Positions 12,551-21,620 of a DNA stretch of 41,951 bases are shown piece by piece. Below the pieces are notes generated by a model, which did no database searches, was not told the origin of the DNA, and saw nothing but the letters and a program-made list of their open reading frames with translations. The translations under genes were made by a program, and so were the position numbers. Location of the stretch: assembly GCA_017652345.1 (NCBI GenBank), contig JAGCBE010000520.1:1-41951 (forward strand), in the 5' to 3' direction. Positions within the stretch are counted from its first letter, which is position 1, and each line of letters begins with the position of its first letter. Source of the stretch: Methanobrevibacter sp. Its GTDB lineage: Archaea; Methanobacteriota; Methanobacteria; Methanobacteriales; Methanobacteriaceae.

Positions 12551-15259
12551 ATGGCAATATATGAAGGCATGCCACCTGATGGACATTTAAGTTTTGCAGA
12601 ACGAATTTTTACAAAAATAAAAAATTTATTTGATACAAAAGTACAAACTGATGTACCAGCTAATGCGATTTTTACTGACGAAAAAGTTACTCAAACAGAG
12701 TCTACAACTAATGAAAATTATGAAGTTTTAGTTTCCGGAACTGCTTCTACTGTAACTACAACAGAAGGTGTTAATAAGAGTTCTGGATTTAAATATAACC
12801 CTAATAAACGTGCTGTAATGGAAGGTCAAGATAGTAAAGCTACTAACTTAAATACACATGCTGAAGGTTATTATACATCTGCAAGTGGTTCTCAAGCACA
12901 TTCTGAAGGACAGGGTACATTAGCTTCCGGAACAGGCTCTCATAGTGAAGGTTATTATAGTAAAGCTATTGGAATTGACTCTCACGCAGAAGGTAATTTT
13001 AGTTATGCAAAAGGTGATGATTCCCATGCTGAGGGTAATAATACATATGCTAGCGGTGAACGTTCACATGCTGAAGGTGGCTATACAACAGCTTCAGGTA
13101 ACTCTTCTCATTCTGAAGGTTATACTACATATGCAAAAGGAGGCTTTTCTCATACAGAAGGACATGACACGAGTGCTATTGGGAGTTCTTCTCATGCAGA
13201 AGGAGAGAGCACTTACGCAGAGGGAGATTATTCTCATACAGAAGGTTATGGGTCTTGTGCCACTGGTCAATATGGTCATGCAGAAGGTTATTATACTAAA
13301 GCATATGGTGATACTTCTCATACCGAAGGTAATTATACATATGCGTCTACCGTATTTACACATGCGGAGGGGGCGGGTAGTTCTGCTACAAATATTCAAG
13401 CTCATGCAGAAGGAGGATGGACACTTGCTGCAGGTGCTAATTCTCATTCTGAAGGATATTATACAACAGGATATAATGCTTATACTCATGCAGAAGGCTA
13501 TAGAAATATAGCTAATGGAAATGCAACGCATATAGAGGGGTATCAAAATTTTTCTACTACTGCAACATCTCTTGGTGGTCATGCAGAAGGTTATATGACA
13601 ACTATTTCAAGTGGTCCAGGTAACCATTCAGAAGGATATTTAACTCGTGCTGTAGGAGGTCCTGGTTGTCATGCAGAAGGTTATCAAACAAGCGTAACAG
13701 GTAGTGTTGGTGCTCATGCGGAAGGTCAAGGTACTTTAGCTACTGGGGCTGATGCACATGCAGAAGGCTATCAAACAAAAGCGATATCTGATCATAGTCA
13801 TGCCGAAGGTTCTTATAGTTTAGCAACAACTACAAGTGCTCATGCGGAAGGATTTGGTACTAGTGCAAGAGGTACACAGGCAGTTGGAGTTGGTTCTCAT
13901 GCTGAAGGATACCAAACTTGTGCAAGCGGCTCTGGGTCTCATACCGAAGGAAGTAATACTTATGCAAGTGGAATGTATTCACACGCAGAAGGGGAAAACA
14001 CCACAGCTAGCAACAATGCAGCTCATGCTGAAGGTTATAATACTTATGCAAACGGTCCTTACTCTCATACAGAAGGATTAAATACATATGCAGGGAATGG
14101 TAGTCATGCTGAAGGACAAAGTACTACGGCTGGTTATTATGGACATGCAGAAGGTGAATTTACTTATGCAAACGGAGATGGTGCTCATGCTGAAGGATAT
14201 ACGACCTATGCTCAAGGAGCAGGAGCTCATTCAGAAGGAACCTATACAACCGCTTTATATAACAGTCATGCTGAAGGACAAGGAAGTTATACTCCTGGTA
14301 ATTATAGTCATGCAGAAGGCTATAGAACTACTGCTTATGGAGAAAGTGCTCATGCAGAAGGAAGTAATACTTATGCAAAAGGGAATCACTCACATACAGA
14401 GGGGCATTTTACAACAGCTGAAAATTATGGACACTCTGAAGGAGATCATACTTTAGCAAAAGGACCTTATTCTCATGTACAAGGACTTTATACAACAGCC
14501 TCACATAGAAGCCAATTTGTTTTTGGTGAATACAATATTATTGATGATAGTGGAAATGGTTCAACCGCAAAAGGCAACTATGTTGAAATAGTTGGTAATG
14601 GCTTGTCATCTACTCAATTATCTAATGCTAGAACACTTGATTGGAATGGTAACCAGTACATTGCGGGACTCCAAACAGATATTAACGGCGTTCAAAGTAT
14701 CCGAGACATTGCCCTCGCGGATTACGAAACTTTAACTCCCGCGGAGCAAGAAAACGGAGTAACGTATAACATATATGATGATGATGGTACTTATGGTGAT
14801 TACAGTATCTTTGAGATAGGAAGACCATATGATGACACAGCAACATATGACGTGGGCGATTATTGTATTTATGAATTTAAACTTTATAAATGTGATACAG
14901 CAGTAACAACCGCAGAAGATTTTGATAACACAAAATGGACTTTAACAAAGGCTATGGATGAAGTAGATAATATGAAGCATAATACTACCAGACAAATTAC
15001 AGACAGTAAAGTTATTACAACAGGCGGAACAACTTATGCTAAATTATTTACTCTCGCTGAAATCAGAGAATTATTTAATGATAATACTATTGGAACTACA
15101 GAAGTAACATTTTCATTAACAAATGGAGATTTTGATTATAATTCTACATGGATAACAGCAACTGCATGGCAAGGTAATAATTTAATGATTAATTTTAATC
15201 AAGCAACAAGTGTTAATATGCGTGTTAATTATACAATAACTGTAAATAGAAATATTTAA
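12551..15259 (+). CDS. giant tail fibre with 39 HAEG repeats
   Basis: 902 residues. A short N-terminal attachment part (LSFAERIFTKIKNLFDTKV) precedes about 39 repeats of 14 residues (xSHAEGxxTxASG, with H-A/S/T-E-G variants) over roughly residues 100-655. These should form a long trimeric YadA-head-like beta roll. After the conserved FGEYNI...NARTLDWNGNQ closing segment comes YDVGDYCIYEFKLYKC...FDNTKW, a CBM5/12-like sugar-binding pattern, and a last beta domain. Repeats differ in DNA and protein sequence, with irregular 13-21 residue units in the middle. The likely role is a long adhesive side fibre. Confidence 0.88.
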   Translation: MAIYEGMPPDGHLSFAERIFTKIKNLFDTKVQTDVPANAIFTDEKVTQTESTTNENYEVLVSGTASTVTTTEGVNKSSGFKYNPNKRAVMEGQDSKATNLNTHAEGYYTSASGSQAHSEGQGTLASGTGSHSEGYYSKAIGIDSHAEGNFSYAKGDDSHAEGNNTYASGERSHAEGGYTTASGNSSHSEGYTTYAKGGFSHTEGHDTSAIGSSSHAEGESTYAEGDYSHTEGYGSCATGQYGHAEGYYTKAYGDTSHTEGNYTYASTVFTHAEGAGSSATNIQAHAEGGWTLAAGANSHSEGYYTTGYNAYTHAEGYRNIANGNATHIEGYQNFSTTATSLGGHAEGYMTTISSGPGNHSEGYLTRAVGGPGCHAEGYQTSVTGSVGAHAEGQGTLATGADAHAEGYQTKAISDHSHAEGSYSLATTTSAHAEGFGTSARGTQAVGVGSHAEGYQTCASGSGSHTEGSNTYASGMYSHAEGENTTASNNAAHAEGYNTYANGPYSHTEGLNTYAGNGSHAEGQSTTAGYYGHAEGEFTYANGDGAHAEGYTTYAQGAGAHSEGTYTTALYNSHAEGQGSYTPGNYSHAEGYRTTAYGESAHAEGSNTYAKGNHSHTEGHFTTAENYGHSEGDHTLAKGPYSHVQGLYTTASHRSQFVFGEYNIIDDSGNGSTAKGNYVEIVGNGLSSTQLSNARTLDWNGNQYIAGLQTDINGVQSIRDIALADYETLTPAEQENGVTYNIYDDDGTYGDYSIFEIGRPYDDTATYDVGDYCIYEFKLYKCDTAVTTAEDFDNTKWTLTKAMDEVDNMKHNTTRQITDSKVITTGGTTYAKLFTLAEIRELFNDNTIGTTEVTFSLTNGDFDYNSTWITATAWQGNNLMINFNQATSVNMRVNYTITVNRNI

Positions 15260-15278
15260 AAAGAAAGGAGAGTTTATA

Positions 15279-16460
15279 ATGAGTCTTGTAAAAAATGGTA
15301 GCGTAATAGGTGGAATTAGTAAAACTCTACTTTCTAAGATAGGTTTTTCTGATTTGACTACTAATGCTCAAAATTTATGTGATGGCGTTAATGAATTAGA
15401 TGATAAAAAGGTTAATAAATTTGGAGATACTATGACTGGAACTCTTAATTTTGATTATACTACAGGAGCAGATATTGAAATTCCTGCAAGAAATGTGTCC
15501 TATATCGAGGGAGCTGCTGGGGATGCTGGATTGTACGCTAAAAAAGCTTATAATATAAATAATTGGTATCCAGCTGTATGTTTACAAACTAAAGGTGGTG
15601 GCTCTTGGCAAATGGGTAATTATAATAATGAGGATCTTCTATTTGTTTATGCTACTAAAAATAATATAGATACTCAAACAAATACTGTTAATAAGATTAC
15701 ACTTCCTAGTGACGTTACGGGAACTATTTATACTACTGGAAATAAACCAAGTGCCTCTGATGTAGAGGCACTTGCTTTAAGTGGCGGTACTATGACTGGA
15801 GCAATAGCTTTCAATAATGCTACTACTAGAAGAAATACTGCAAAAAACTTAGGTAATGAAGCTGTATCTAGCCCAGCTTATGTTATTGGTTTAACAAGTA
15901 ACTGGGGTACTTATGGATACACAACTATTGCTCAATTAAAATCTACTTTTGGATATGGTAATATATGTAGCTATAATATAGGAGCATCTGGAAACTGGTT
16001 CAGTAGAGCTGCTGTTATAGGATCAACCGGAGTTATGGAGATTGGAGCATATATAGATTTCCATGTTACTTCAGGAGCAACTTCAGATTATAATTTTAGA
16101 TTTACTGCATTATCAAATGGTAATTTGCAAGCAAGTGGTTCTATTTCACAAGGCTCTTCTTATAAAATAAAAGAGAATATTGAAGATATGACTCTTGATG
16201 AAGCTGAAAAGATTTTGTCATTAAAGCCTGTTAAATTTGATTATATTGAAGGCTCTAAAAATCAAATGGGCTTTATAGCGGAAGACGTTGGTGAAATTAT
16301 TCCTAATTTATACTTTGAAGAAAAAGGAGATGAAAATGACCATAAAATGTTTACTCCAGCTTCTTTAAATTACATAGGTATGATTCCTTATCTTGTAAAA
16401 ATATGTCAAAATCAACAAAAAAAGATTGAAGATTTGGAGGCGGCGATCAAAGCCCTGTAA
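15279..16460 (+). CDS. tail fibre with C-terminal S74 self-cleaving chaperone
   Basis: 393 residues. The N-terminal part is fibre-like with two copies of a GDTMTGTL/GGTMTGAI motif. The C-terminal 110 residues are an intramolecular chaperone of the peptidase S74 type: SSYKIKENIEDM (Ser and Lys of the catalytic dyad), LKPVKFDYIEG, NQMGFIAEDVGEIIP and a last helix KICQNQQKKIEDLEAAIKAL. In this family the domain trimerises the fibre and then cuts itself off. The ribosome site is AAAGGAGAG. Confidence 0.88.
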   Translation: MSLVKNGSVIGGISKTLLSKIGFSDLTTNAQNLCDGVNELDDKKVNKFGDTMTGTLNFDYTTGADIEIPARNVSYIEGAAGDAGLYAKKAYNINNWYPAVCLQTKGGGSWQMGNYNNEDLLFVYATKNNIDTQTNTVNKITLPSDVTGTIYTTGNKPSASDVEALALSGGTMTGAIAFNNATTRRNTAKNLGNEAVSSPAYVIGLTSNWGTYGYTTIAQLKSTFGYGNICSYNIGASGNWFSRAAVIGSTGVMEIGAYIDFHVTSGATSDYNFRFTALSNGNLQASGSISQGSSYKIKENIEDMTLDEAEKILSLKPVKFDYIEGSKNQMGFIAEDVGEIIPNLYFEEKGDENDHKMFTPASLNYIGMIPYLVKICQNQQKKIEDLEAAIKAL

Positions 16461-16692
16461 CACCTCATCGTCATTTTGCATAAAAATTAACAGTTCTGAT
16501 AATTTTAATAAAAATTTTAGGACTACTTTGCTAAAATCATTAGCAGAGAAATCTATATATAACATAGGAGTTAGAGAATAGAACGAAATTATCTAACTTA
16601 TAATTAACGGTATAGAGTATATGGACGGTCTTTATATATATTCTATGTAAAACCGTCATATGCTCCATATGGAGTACTGGAGGAATGAACGA
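16461..16692 (+). other. non-coding gap with bulged hairpin
   Basis: About 230 nt, AT-rich and without a gene. It holds a long inverted repeat, gagtatatggacggt (16615-16629) with accgtcatatgctc (16652-16665), with one bulged G. It could act as a transcription or RNA-stability signal between fibre and core structural genes. Confidence 0.45.
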
Positions 16693-17145
16693 ATGATAAA
16701 TAATATGAATCAATACGGGAATAATCTAGGTACACCTTATGGTGCTCAAGATTATTCCCCTTTTTTTAATGGTCGAAATAATATGAATATGACAAATCAA
16801 GCACCTTCAAATAATTTATTATGGGTACAAGGATTAGAAGGCGCGAAAGCACTTATGCTACCACCAAACTCAAAAATAATTTGTTTAGATAGTGAAATTG
16901 AAAATAGAATGTATATTAAAGTAGCAGATGAGCTTGGCGCAACTAAATTAAGAAAATTCCAAATTACAGAAATATTAGATGAAGAAAAACCTTCTAATAA
17001 TTTAGCTGATTATGTTCGTAAAGATGAACTACAACAATTAATTACTGAATTAATTCCATCAAGAGAGGAGGTAGTAGTGAATGACACAGCTGTTTCAACA
17101 ACTCAACCCGCAGTCATCAAACGTACAATCACCTCTTCTAAATAG
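16693..17145 (+). CDS. conserved phage structural-region protein
   Basis: 150 residues. A flexible Asn-rich N-terminus (NNMNQYGNNLGTPYG) is followed by LLWVQGLEGAKALMLPPNSK, DSEIENRMYIKVAD and LRKFQITEI, a pattern I know from short conserved proteins in Firmicute phages and prophages, with no proven function. The start ATG 16693 is set by GGAGG at 16679-16683; an upstream in-frame ATG (16660) lies inside the hairpin. The gene overlaps the next by 65 nt. Confidence 0.75.
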   Translation: MINNMNQYGNNLGTPYGAQDYSPFFNGRNNMNMTNQAPSNNLLWVQGLEGAKALMLPPNSKIICLDSEIENRMYIKVADELGATKLRKFQITEILDEEKPSNNLADYVRKDELQQLITELIPSREEVVVNDTAVSTTQPAVIKRTITSSK

Positions 17146-17332
17146 TTTAAAACAAAAATATCAACAATTAAAAATGATGACTAACCCAATTGGTTATATT
17201 AACAATATGCCTGAAATGAAAAATGTAATGGAAATGGTCAATAATAATGGCGGAAATGCTAAGGACGTGTTTTATAAATTAGCAGAACAAAAAGGTGTAA
17301 ACCCTGATGATATTTTAAATATGTTTAAGTAG
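17081..17332 (+). CDS. conserved small phage protein, 83 aa
   Basis: 83 residues: a Gln/Asn-rich N-terminus, then SLKQKYQQLKMMTNPIGYINNMPEM and GGNAKDVFYKLAEQKGVNPDDILNMFK. The last part is a small helical unit seen at the end of many short phage proteins next to the 150-residue type. A strong GAGGAGGT site lies inside the previous gene, which it overlaps by 65 nt in another frame, so the pair are translated from one message. The function is unknown. Confidence 0.8.
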   Translation: MTQLFQQLNPQSSNVQSPLLNSLKQKYQQLKMMTNPIGYINNMPEMKNVMEMVNNNGGNAKDVFYKLAEQKGVNPDDILNMFK

Positions 17333-17355
17333 TCTTAAACTATCTTTGTAAAAAA

Positions 17356-17402
17356 TATGTCACAAATGACATAATTTTTCTTAATATGTTATTTGTGACA
17401 TA
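17356..17402. promoter_or_regulatory. two tandem dyads, TATGTCA-N4-TGACATA type
   Basis: The first, TATGTCA-caaa-TGACATA (17356-17373), is a perfect dyad. The second, TATGTTA-tttg-TGACATA (17385-17402), has one change. The two are also complementary to each other and could form an 18-bp hairpin. There is no U tract. They lie in the only sizeable gap between two core genes and may be a repressor site or an RNA structure. Confidence 0.55.
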
Positions 17403-17452
17403 AAAGTTTAAACTACTTTTCATAAATATATTTTTCAAAGGAGGAGAACGAA

Positions 17453-18106
17453 ATGGGAGAAGGAACAGGTTTATCTGCTTCTGATGTAGCACTTCTGAAC
17501 GATGGTGGATTAGGTAATAATTCATTTATTTGGCTCTTTGCTATCCTTGCGCTTATGGGCGGAGGTTTTGGCGGATGGGGTAATAATGGTTTTGCCAATG
17601 CTATCGGTTATGAAAACTTAGCTACTCAGGCACAAGTAGACAGAGGCTTTGATAATCAGAATCAGTTAGCTAATGAGCGTGAGATTCTTGCTGCTGTCAC
17701 CAGTGGAACTGCTCAGGCTGTAGCCGCAACAAATCAAACATTCCATGATACTGTAAATGCACTTCAAGATAAGTATGCAGAATTACAGAGAGATATTGCG
17801 GGAGTTGCTTTAACTCAAGCAAACGCAATAGCTAATCAAAATCAGTGTTGCTGTGAAACAAAACAGCTAATCGCACAAAATAACTATGATGCGGCTATGC
17901 GCGATGCTGCTACAAATGCTAACATTACAGCTCAGATTCAAGGCGTTAAAGACCTTATTTCTGGTAATAGAATTGCTGATATGCAAAGCCAGATTAATGA
18001 TCTTCAGCTTCAGAACGCTATGGCTGGAGTTGTAAGATACCCTAATGCTTGGACATATAATGCAGGCGTTAGCCCTTTCTGCGGATGTAACTGTGGAATG
18101 ATGTAA
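17453..18106 (+). CDS. conserved phage protein with membrane segment and Cys clusters
   Basis: 217 residues. After LSASDVALLNDGG comes a hydrophobic, Gly-rich segment (FIWLFAILALMGGGFGGWG, about residues 25-43), probably membrane-associated. A long helical part rich in Ala, Gln and Asn follows, with NQNQCCCETKQLI in the middle and a C-terminal CGCNCGMM. This architecture is very common in phages of Clostridia but its role is not established. A strong AAGGAGGAG site precedes it, and a strong terminator follows. Confidence 0.8.
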   Translation: MGEGTGLSASDVALLNDGGLGNNSFIWLFAILALMGGGFGGWGNNGFANAIGYENLATQAQVDRGFDNQNQLANEREILAAVTSGTAQAVAATNQTFHDTVNALQDKYAELQRDIAGVALTQANAIANQNQCCCETKQLIAQNNYDAAMRDAATNANITAQIQGVKDLISGNRIADMQSQINDLQLQNAMAGVVRYPNAWTYNAGVSPFCGCNCGMM

Positions 18107-18139
18107 GAAAAAACGAGCGTATTTAGTACGCCATAACTT

Positions 18140-18175
18140 GGCGGGTGTACTTAACATGGTACGCCCGCCTTTTTT
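18140..18175 (+). terminator. rho-independent terminator
   Basis: Hairpin ggcgggtgtac-ttaacatg-gtacgcccgcc (11 bp, one G-U) followed by TTTTTT. Confidence 0.93.
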
Positions 18176-18196
18176 ATTTATAGGAGGAAATGAACG

Positions 18197-18604
18197 ATGT
18201 TAGAAGGATATTCAACAAATGTAACAGTGGCAGCAAATGCTTCTGTACCATTTAATAATGTAACAATAGAGAAAGGCTGTACAGCTAAATTAGATGCTCC
18301 TGGCAGTATCGCTTTAAATAAAAGTGGAGTATATATGGTGACTGTAGATGCGGCGGGCATCCCTAGTACTGCGGGAATCATGTCCATTCAATTATCAAAG
18401 GACGGTGTGTTACAACCTCAAGCACAGTCCGCAGTAACTGGTGCTACTACTGATGTAGATAATATGTCATTTACTACTCTTGTACAAGTTAGACAAGATA
18501 ATACTTGTAGCTGTTGCTCAAGTCCTGTTGTAATTAGAGTAGTTAATACTGGAGTTCCTGTAACATATAATATTGTAAATATCGTTGTAACAAAGGTTTG
18601 TTAA
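18197..18604 (+). CDS. conserved phage beta protein (BclA/TNF-like fold suspected)
   Basis: 135 residues, almost all beta: VTVAANASVPFNNVTI, GSIALNKSGVYMVTVDAAG, MSIQLSKDGV, then CSCCSSPVVIRVVN and YNIVNIVVTKVC. The 'G-x-Y-x-V/I' strand and overall size resemble the C-terminal jelly-roll domain of BclA or TNF-like trimers, which would suit a small virion surface trimer. It carries four Cys near the middle and end. A strong ATAGGAGGA site precedes it. The neighbours are two other conserved proteins of unknown role. Confidence 0.72.
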   Translation: MLEGYSTNVTVAANASVPFNNVTIEKGCTAKLDAPGSIALNKSGVYMVTVDAAGIPSTAGIMSIQLSKDGVLQPQAQSAVTGATTDVDNMSFTTLVQVRQDNTCSCCSSPVVIRVVNTGVPVTYNIVNIVVTKVC

Positions 18605-18616
18605 GGAGGATAACTA

Positions 18617-19123
18617 ATGACAGTTGAAGAAATATTTTCAACCTTAACAAATCATATGCTTGAAGGTATAATGATGCATGAACAGTTTATTTCATATTAT
18701 GATTTTCTAGGTCTATGCGGATATAGTAAAGACCATGAAAAACATTTTAATGAAGAAGCAGCTAGTTATAGAAGAATATATCATTATTATATAACTACTT
18801 ATAATAAGCTGCTTCCGCAAAGCAAGTTCCCGCAACCTAATGTTATACCATCCTCTTGGTTACAATATACAAGACAAGAAGTAGATATGAAAACAAAACA
18901 AAATGCTGTCGAACAAGGCTTGGATAAATGGGTTAAATGGGAACGTTCAACATATGACTTATATCAACAATTATATGCAGAATTAATTAGTTTAGATAAA
19001 TTTTATGATGCAGAAGAAATTAAATGTTTGATATATGATGTTAAATTAGAGTTGGCTGATGCAGAACAGTTCCAACTTAATAAAATTTCAATGAATTATG
19101 ATATGACGGATATAATTCATTAA
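18617..19123 (+). CDS. conserved phage helical protein
   Basis: 168 residues, all helical. The N-terminal part MTVEEIFSTLTNHMLEGIMMHEQFISYYDFL has E and H spaced as in ferritin-like helices, and KDHEKHFNEEAASYR continues the pattern, but metal binding is not shown. Widely found in Firmicute phages beside the Cys-rich membrane-type protein; the function is unknown. The ribosome site is TAAGGAGGA. A terminator follows. Confidence 0.75.
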   Translation: MTVEEIFSTLTNHMLEGIMMHEQFISYYDFLGLCGYSKDHEKHFNEEAASYRRIYHYYITTYNKLLPQSKFPQPNVIPSSWLQYTRQEVDMKTKQNAVEQGLDKWVKWERSTYDLYQQLYAELISLDKFYDAEEIKCLIYDVKLELADAEQFQLNKISMNYDMTDIIH

Positions 19124-19191
19124 CAAGAATAATAGGACAAAATCCTTTAAAAATTTATAACTCTTTTATATATATTATATATATAATATCT

Positions 19192-19227
19192 AGGGGCATA
19201 TATTATATACGCCCCTTTATTTTTTTG
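19192..19227 (+). terminator. rho-independent terminator
   Basis: Hairpin aggggc...gcccct with an AT-rich inner part, followed by TTTATTTTTTT, in the gap 19124-19247. An AT-rich TATATA run before it could hold a late promoter, but no clear -35 is seen. Confidence 0.8.
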
Positions 19228-19247
19228 AGATAAGAGGTGAGTTAACA

Positions 19248-21617
19248 ATGCCAACAGAAAAAGAATTAATGTTGAAACAAGCAGATGCGGAAACAACATA
19301 TCAAAAGAAATTAACAGCTGGTACTAATATAACAATAGATCCAGTTACTAATACAATTTCAAGTGCGGGTGGCGGAAGCACCGTTCAATATACAGATAAT
19401 GTTCCTAGCGGAGAGGCTGTGGGTATTCTTGCAATAAATGGACAATCACATCCTATTCATATACCTAGGCTTGTTGAAGGAAGTAATATAACAATAGTTA
19501 AAAATGTAACTACTGGTGCTTATACTATATCTTCAACTGGCGGAGGTGAAGGTACAACTAAATCGTATATGGGGGAAACCGATCCTGGTGAATTAGTAGG
19601 TGAAGATGGTGATCTTTATTTCAAATATCATAAAATAGAAACAGTTATTCCAACTGAATTAACATTGCCTACTTTACCAGATGATGCAACTGTACCTTTT
19701 TCTATTACTAATTTTAATACTTATGGTTCTTTTACTTTCTATTATACCGATGGAAATGGAGAACCTCATAACAGAACTGTTAATACAGAAGATATTGTAA
19801 TTAGTGATGATCCTGCTAGCGAATATCCAAGTAGTTCTATTTATACTTGGAATTCTTATCGTTATGTTGAAGCAACTCGAAGTACAAATGGAGAAGGATT
19901 AGTATTAAGAGTTTGCGGAAATTGTTTATATAAATTAGAAGCTAATGTAATTGAAATAGACTTAGGTATAGATAAAAGTTATGCTAAAGTAGAAGATACA
20001 TGGTTACCAAGTGCGGAGCAAGTTGAGGCGAATCCTGAAGAAACATCTCAAACACCTTTAACAAAGATTAAAATTGATGGAGTTACTTATTATATTGCAG
20101 CAGGCGGAAATGCTGAAATTATTCCACTTACTTTTGCTGAATGGGAGGCTCTTCCTAACACAAAATATTCTGATAATAAATTATATTTAATTACAGATTC
20201 TTTTGGAACAGACACTATTATAATACCTAATCCACAAGGCACACCTACCGACTCTCTTACAAAAATTCAAATTGATGATGATATATATGAAATACCAACT
20301 GGTGGTTCTGATGTAATACCAAACCCTCAGGACACACCAACTGATGTTTTAAATACTGTTGAAATAGATGGTGTTGTATATGAGATAGAGGGGTCTGGCG
20401 GAGGCGGAAGTTCTTATACAGAAACTGTATTATGGAGTGGATACGCTATGCCACAAAGCGCAGAACAAGAACTTTCTGCAAGTATAGAAAACTTTGATGC
20501 GGTTGTGCTTTATGGCGCAGGATATATGGACTCTAATAATGTGTCACAGTTAAATATGCCTTTGTTTGTTCCCACATCAAAAATCGAGTATGGCACAAAT
20601 TCAGAAATTTCCAAAGGTTACACCATTAACTCTTCTCACGCCAGCGTTATTAGAAGACCAACACTTATATTTACGGATGCTACACACTTTGTCGTAGTTA
20701 AAGCAGGAAATAATGATGATACAGAATGTGGATATTCAAAAGTTGTTGGCATAAAATATGGTTCTGGAAGCGGTGGTTCAAGTGATTTAAGTGCTTTTAA
20801 CTTTTCAACAGACGAGTACAAAGTTGGAGTATGGGAAGACGGAAGCATCATCTATCAAAGAACGATAGAGCTTGAAACTGTTCAAACAATTAACACATCT
20901 GCAAAACAGATAACATGGGGAAGCGATGTTGCCGACATGGATTTGATAATATCAGCTATTGCTCAAAGAACAGATGCATCGACCTATGGAGCAAGCTCAC
21001 ATCCACTATTTTGTAGAAAAGAGAGAGGAGCTACCGATAAGCTGACATTTTATAGTTCTTTGAATTTTGAAAATGTGAAATACATTACAGTTCAATATAC
21101 AAGAACAACAGATAATGATGCTCCTTGGTATAAAATAGGTGGAGGTGGAACAGATGTAGAGGCAAATCCGCAAGGAGAGCCAACAGATACATTAAGTACA
21201 ATTCGTATAGGTGAAGATATTTATGACATTGAAGGAAGCGGTGGCTCTGAAGGTGAAGGTGTCGAAATCTATTCAGAGGATGAGTACATTGTCGGAAAAT
21301 GGATTGACGGAAAGAAACTGTATCAAAGAACTTTTGTGCTAACTAACCTATCTTTAAGCACTTCTTGGGTATTTAATATTTTAGGAACAACAGGAATAAA
21401 TATTGTTGACTTTGACGGATATTATGAGCTTCAAATAAATGGAACAACTAGCATACAAAAAATTAAATGTAATTTCTATGATACAAATAATTATTATGCT
21501 AAAACGCTTATAGATAATGACGGAGAAGATTTAACTGCACAAGTGTACACTAATGCTCATAGCTTTATAAAGGGCGTTATTACTATACAATACACAAAGG
21601 CAGAGGGAGGAGAATAA
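19248..21617 (+). CDS. multi-domain tail fibre
   Basis: 789 residues. Four copies of a short unit of the form NPQGTPTDxLxxIxIDxxIYxI (about residues 260, 325, 360 and 640) alternate with larger beta domains and Gly/Ser linkers. Two 'STDEYKVGVWEDGSIIYQRT'-type units (about residues 520 and 675) also recur in the next gene. The N-terminus MPTEKELMLKQADAETTYQKKL is a probable attachment helix. Modular repeats of this kind are typical of receptor-binding fibres assembled by shuffling. The ribosome site is AAGAGGTGAG. Confidence 0.82.
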   Translation: MPTEKELMLKQADAETTYQKKLTAGTNITIDPVTNTISSAGGGSTVQYTDNVPSGEAVGILAINGQSHPIHIPRLVEGSNITIVKNVTTGAYTISSTGGGEGTTKSYMGETDPGELVGEDGDLYFKYHKIETVIPTELTLPTLPDDATVPFSITNFNTYGSFTFYYTDGNGEPHNRTVNTEDIVISDDPASEYPSSSIYTWNSYRYVEATRSTNGEGLVLRVCGNCLYKLEANVIEIDLGIDKSYAKVEDTWLPSAEQVEANPEETSQTPLTKIKIDGVTYYIAAGGNAEIIPLTFAEWEALPNTKYSDNKLYLITDSFGTDTIIIPNPQGTPTDSLTKIQIDDDIYEIPTGGSDVIPNPQDTPTDVLNTVEIDGVVYEIEGSGGGGSSYTETVLWSGYAMPQSAEQELSASIENFDAVVLYGAGYMDSNNVSQLNMPLFVPTSKIEYGTNSEISKGYTINSSHASVIRRPTLIFTDATHFVVVKAGNNDDTECGYSKVVGIKYGSGSGGSSDLSAFNFSTDEYKVGVWEDGSIIYQRTIELETVQTINTSAKQITWGSDVADMDLIISAIAQRTDASTYGASSHPLFCRKERGATDKLTFYSSLNFENVKYITVQYTRTTDNDAPWYKIGGGGTDVEANPQGEPTDTLSTIRIGEDIYDIEGSGGSEGEGVEIYSEDEYIVGKWIDGKKLYQRTFVLTNLSLSTSWVFNILGTTGINIVDFDGYYELQINGTTSIQKIKCNFYDTNNYYAKTLIDNDGEDLTAQVYTNAHSFIKGVITIQYTKAEGGE

Positions 21618-21620
21618 AAG

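Noticed and set aside
12945..14456. Long alternative frames inside the HAEG fibre gene, rich in Met, Leu, Ile and Lys
   Set aside because: They are produced by the periodic repeat DNA read in another frame; no ribosome sites and no independent features.
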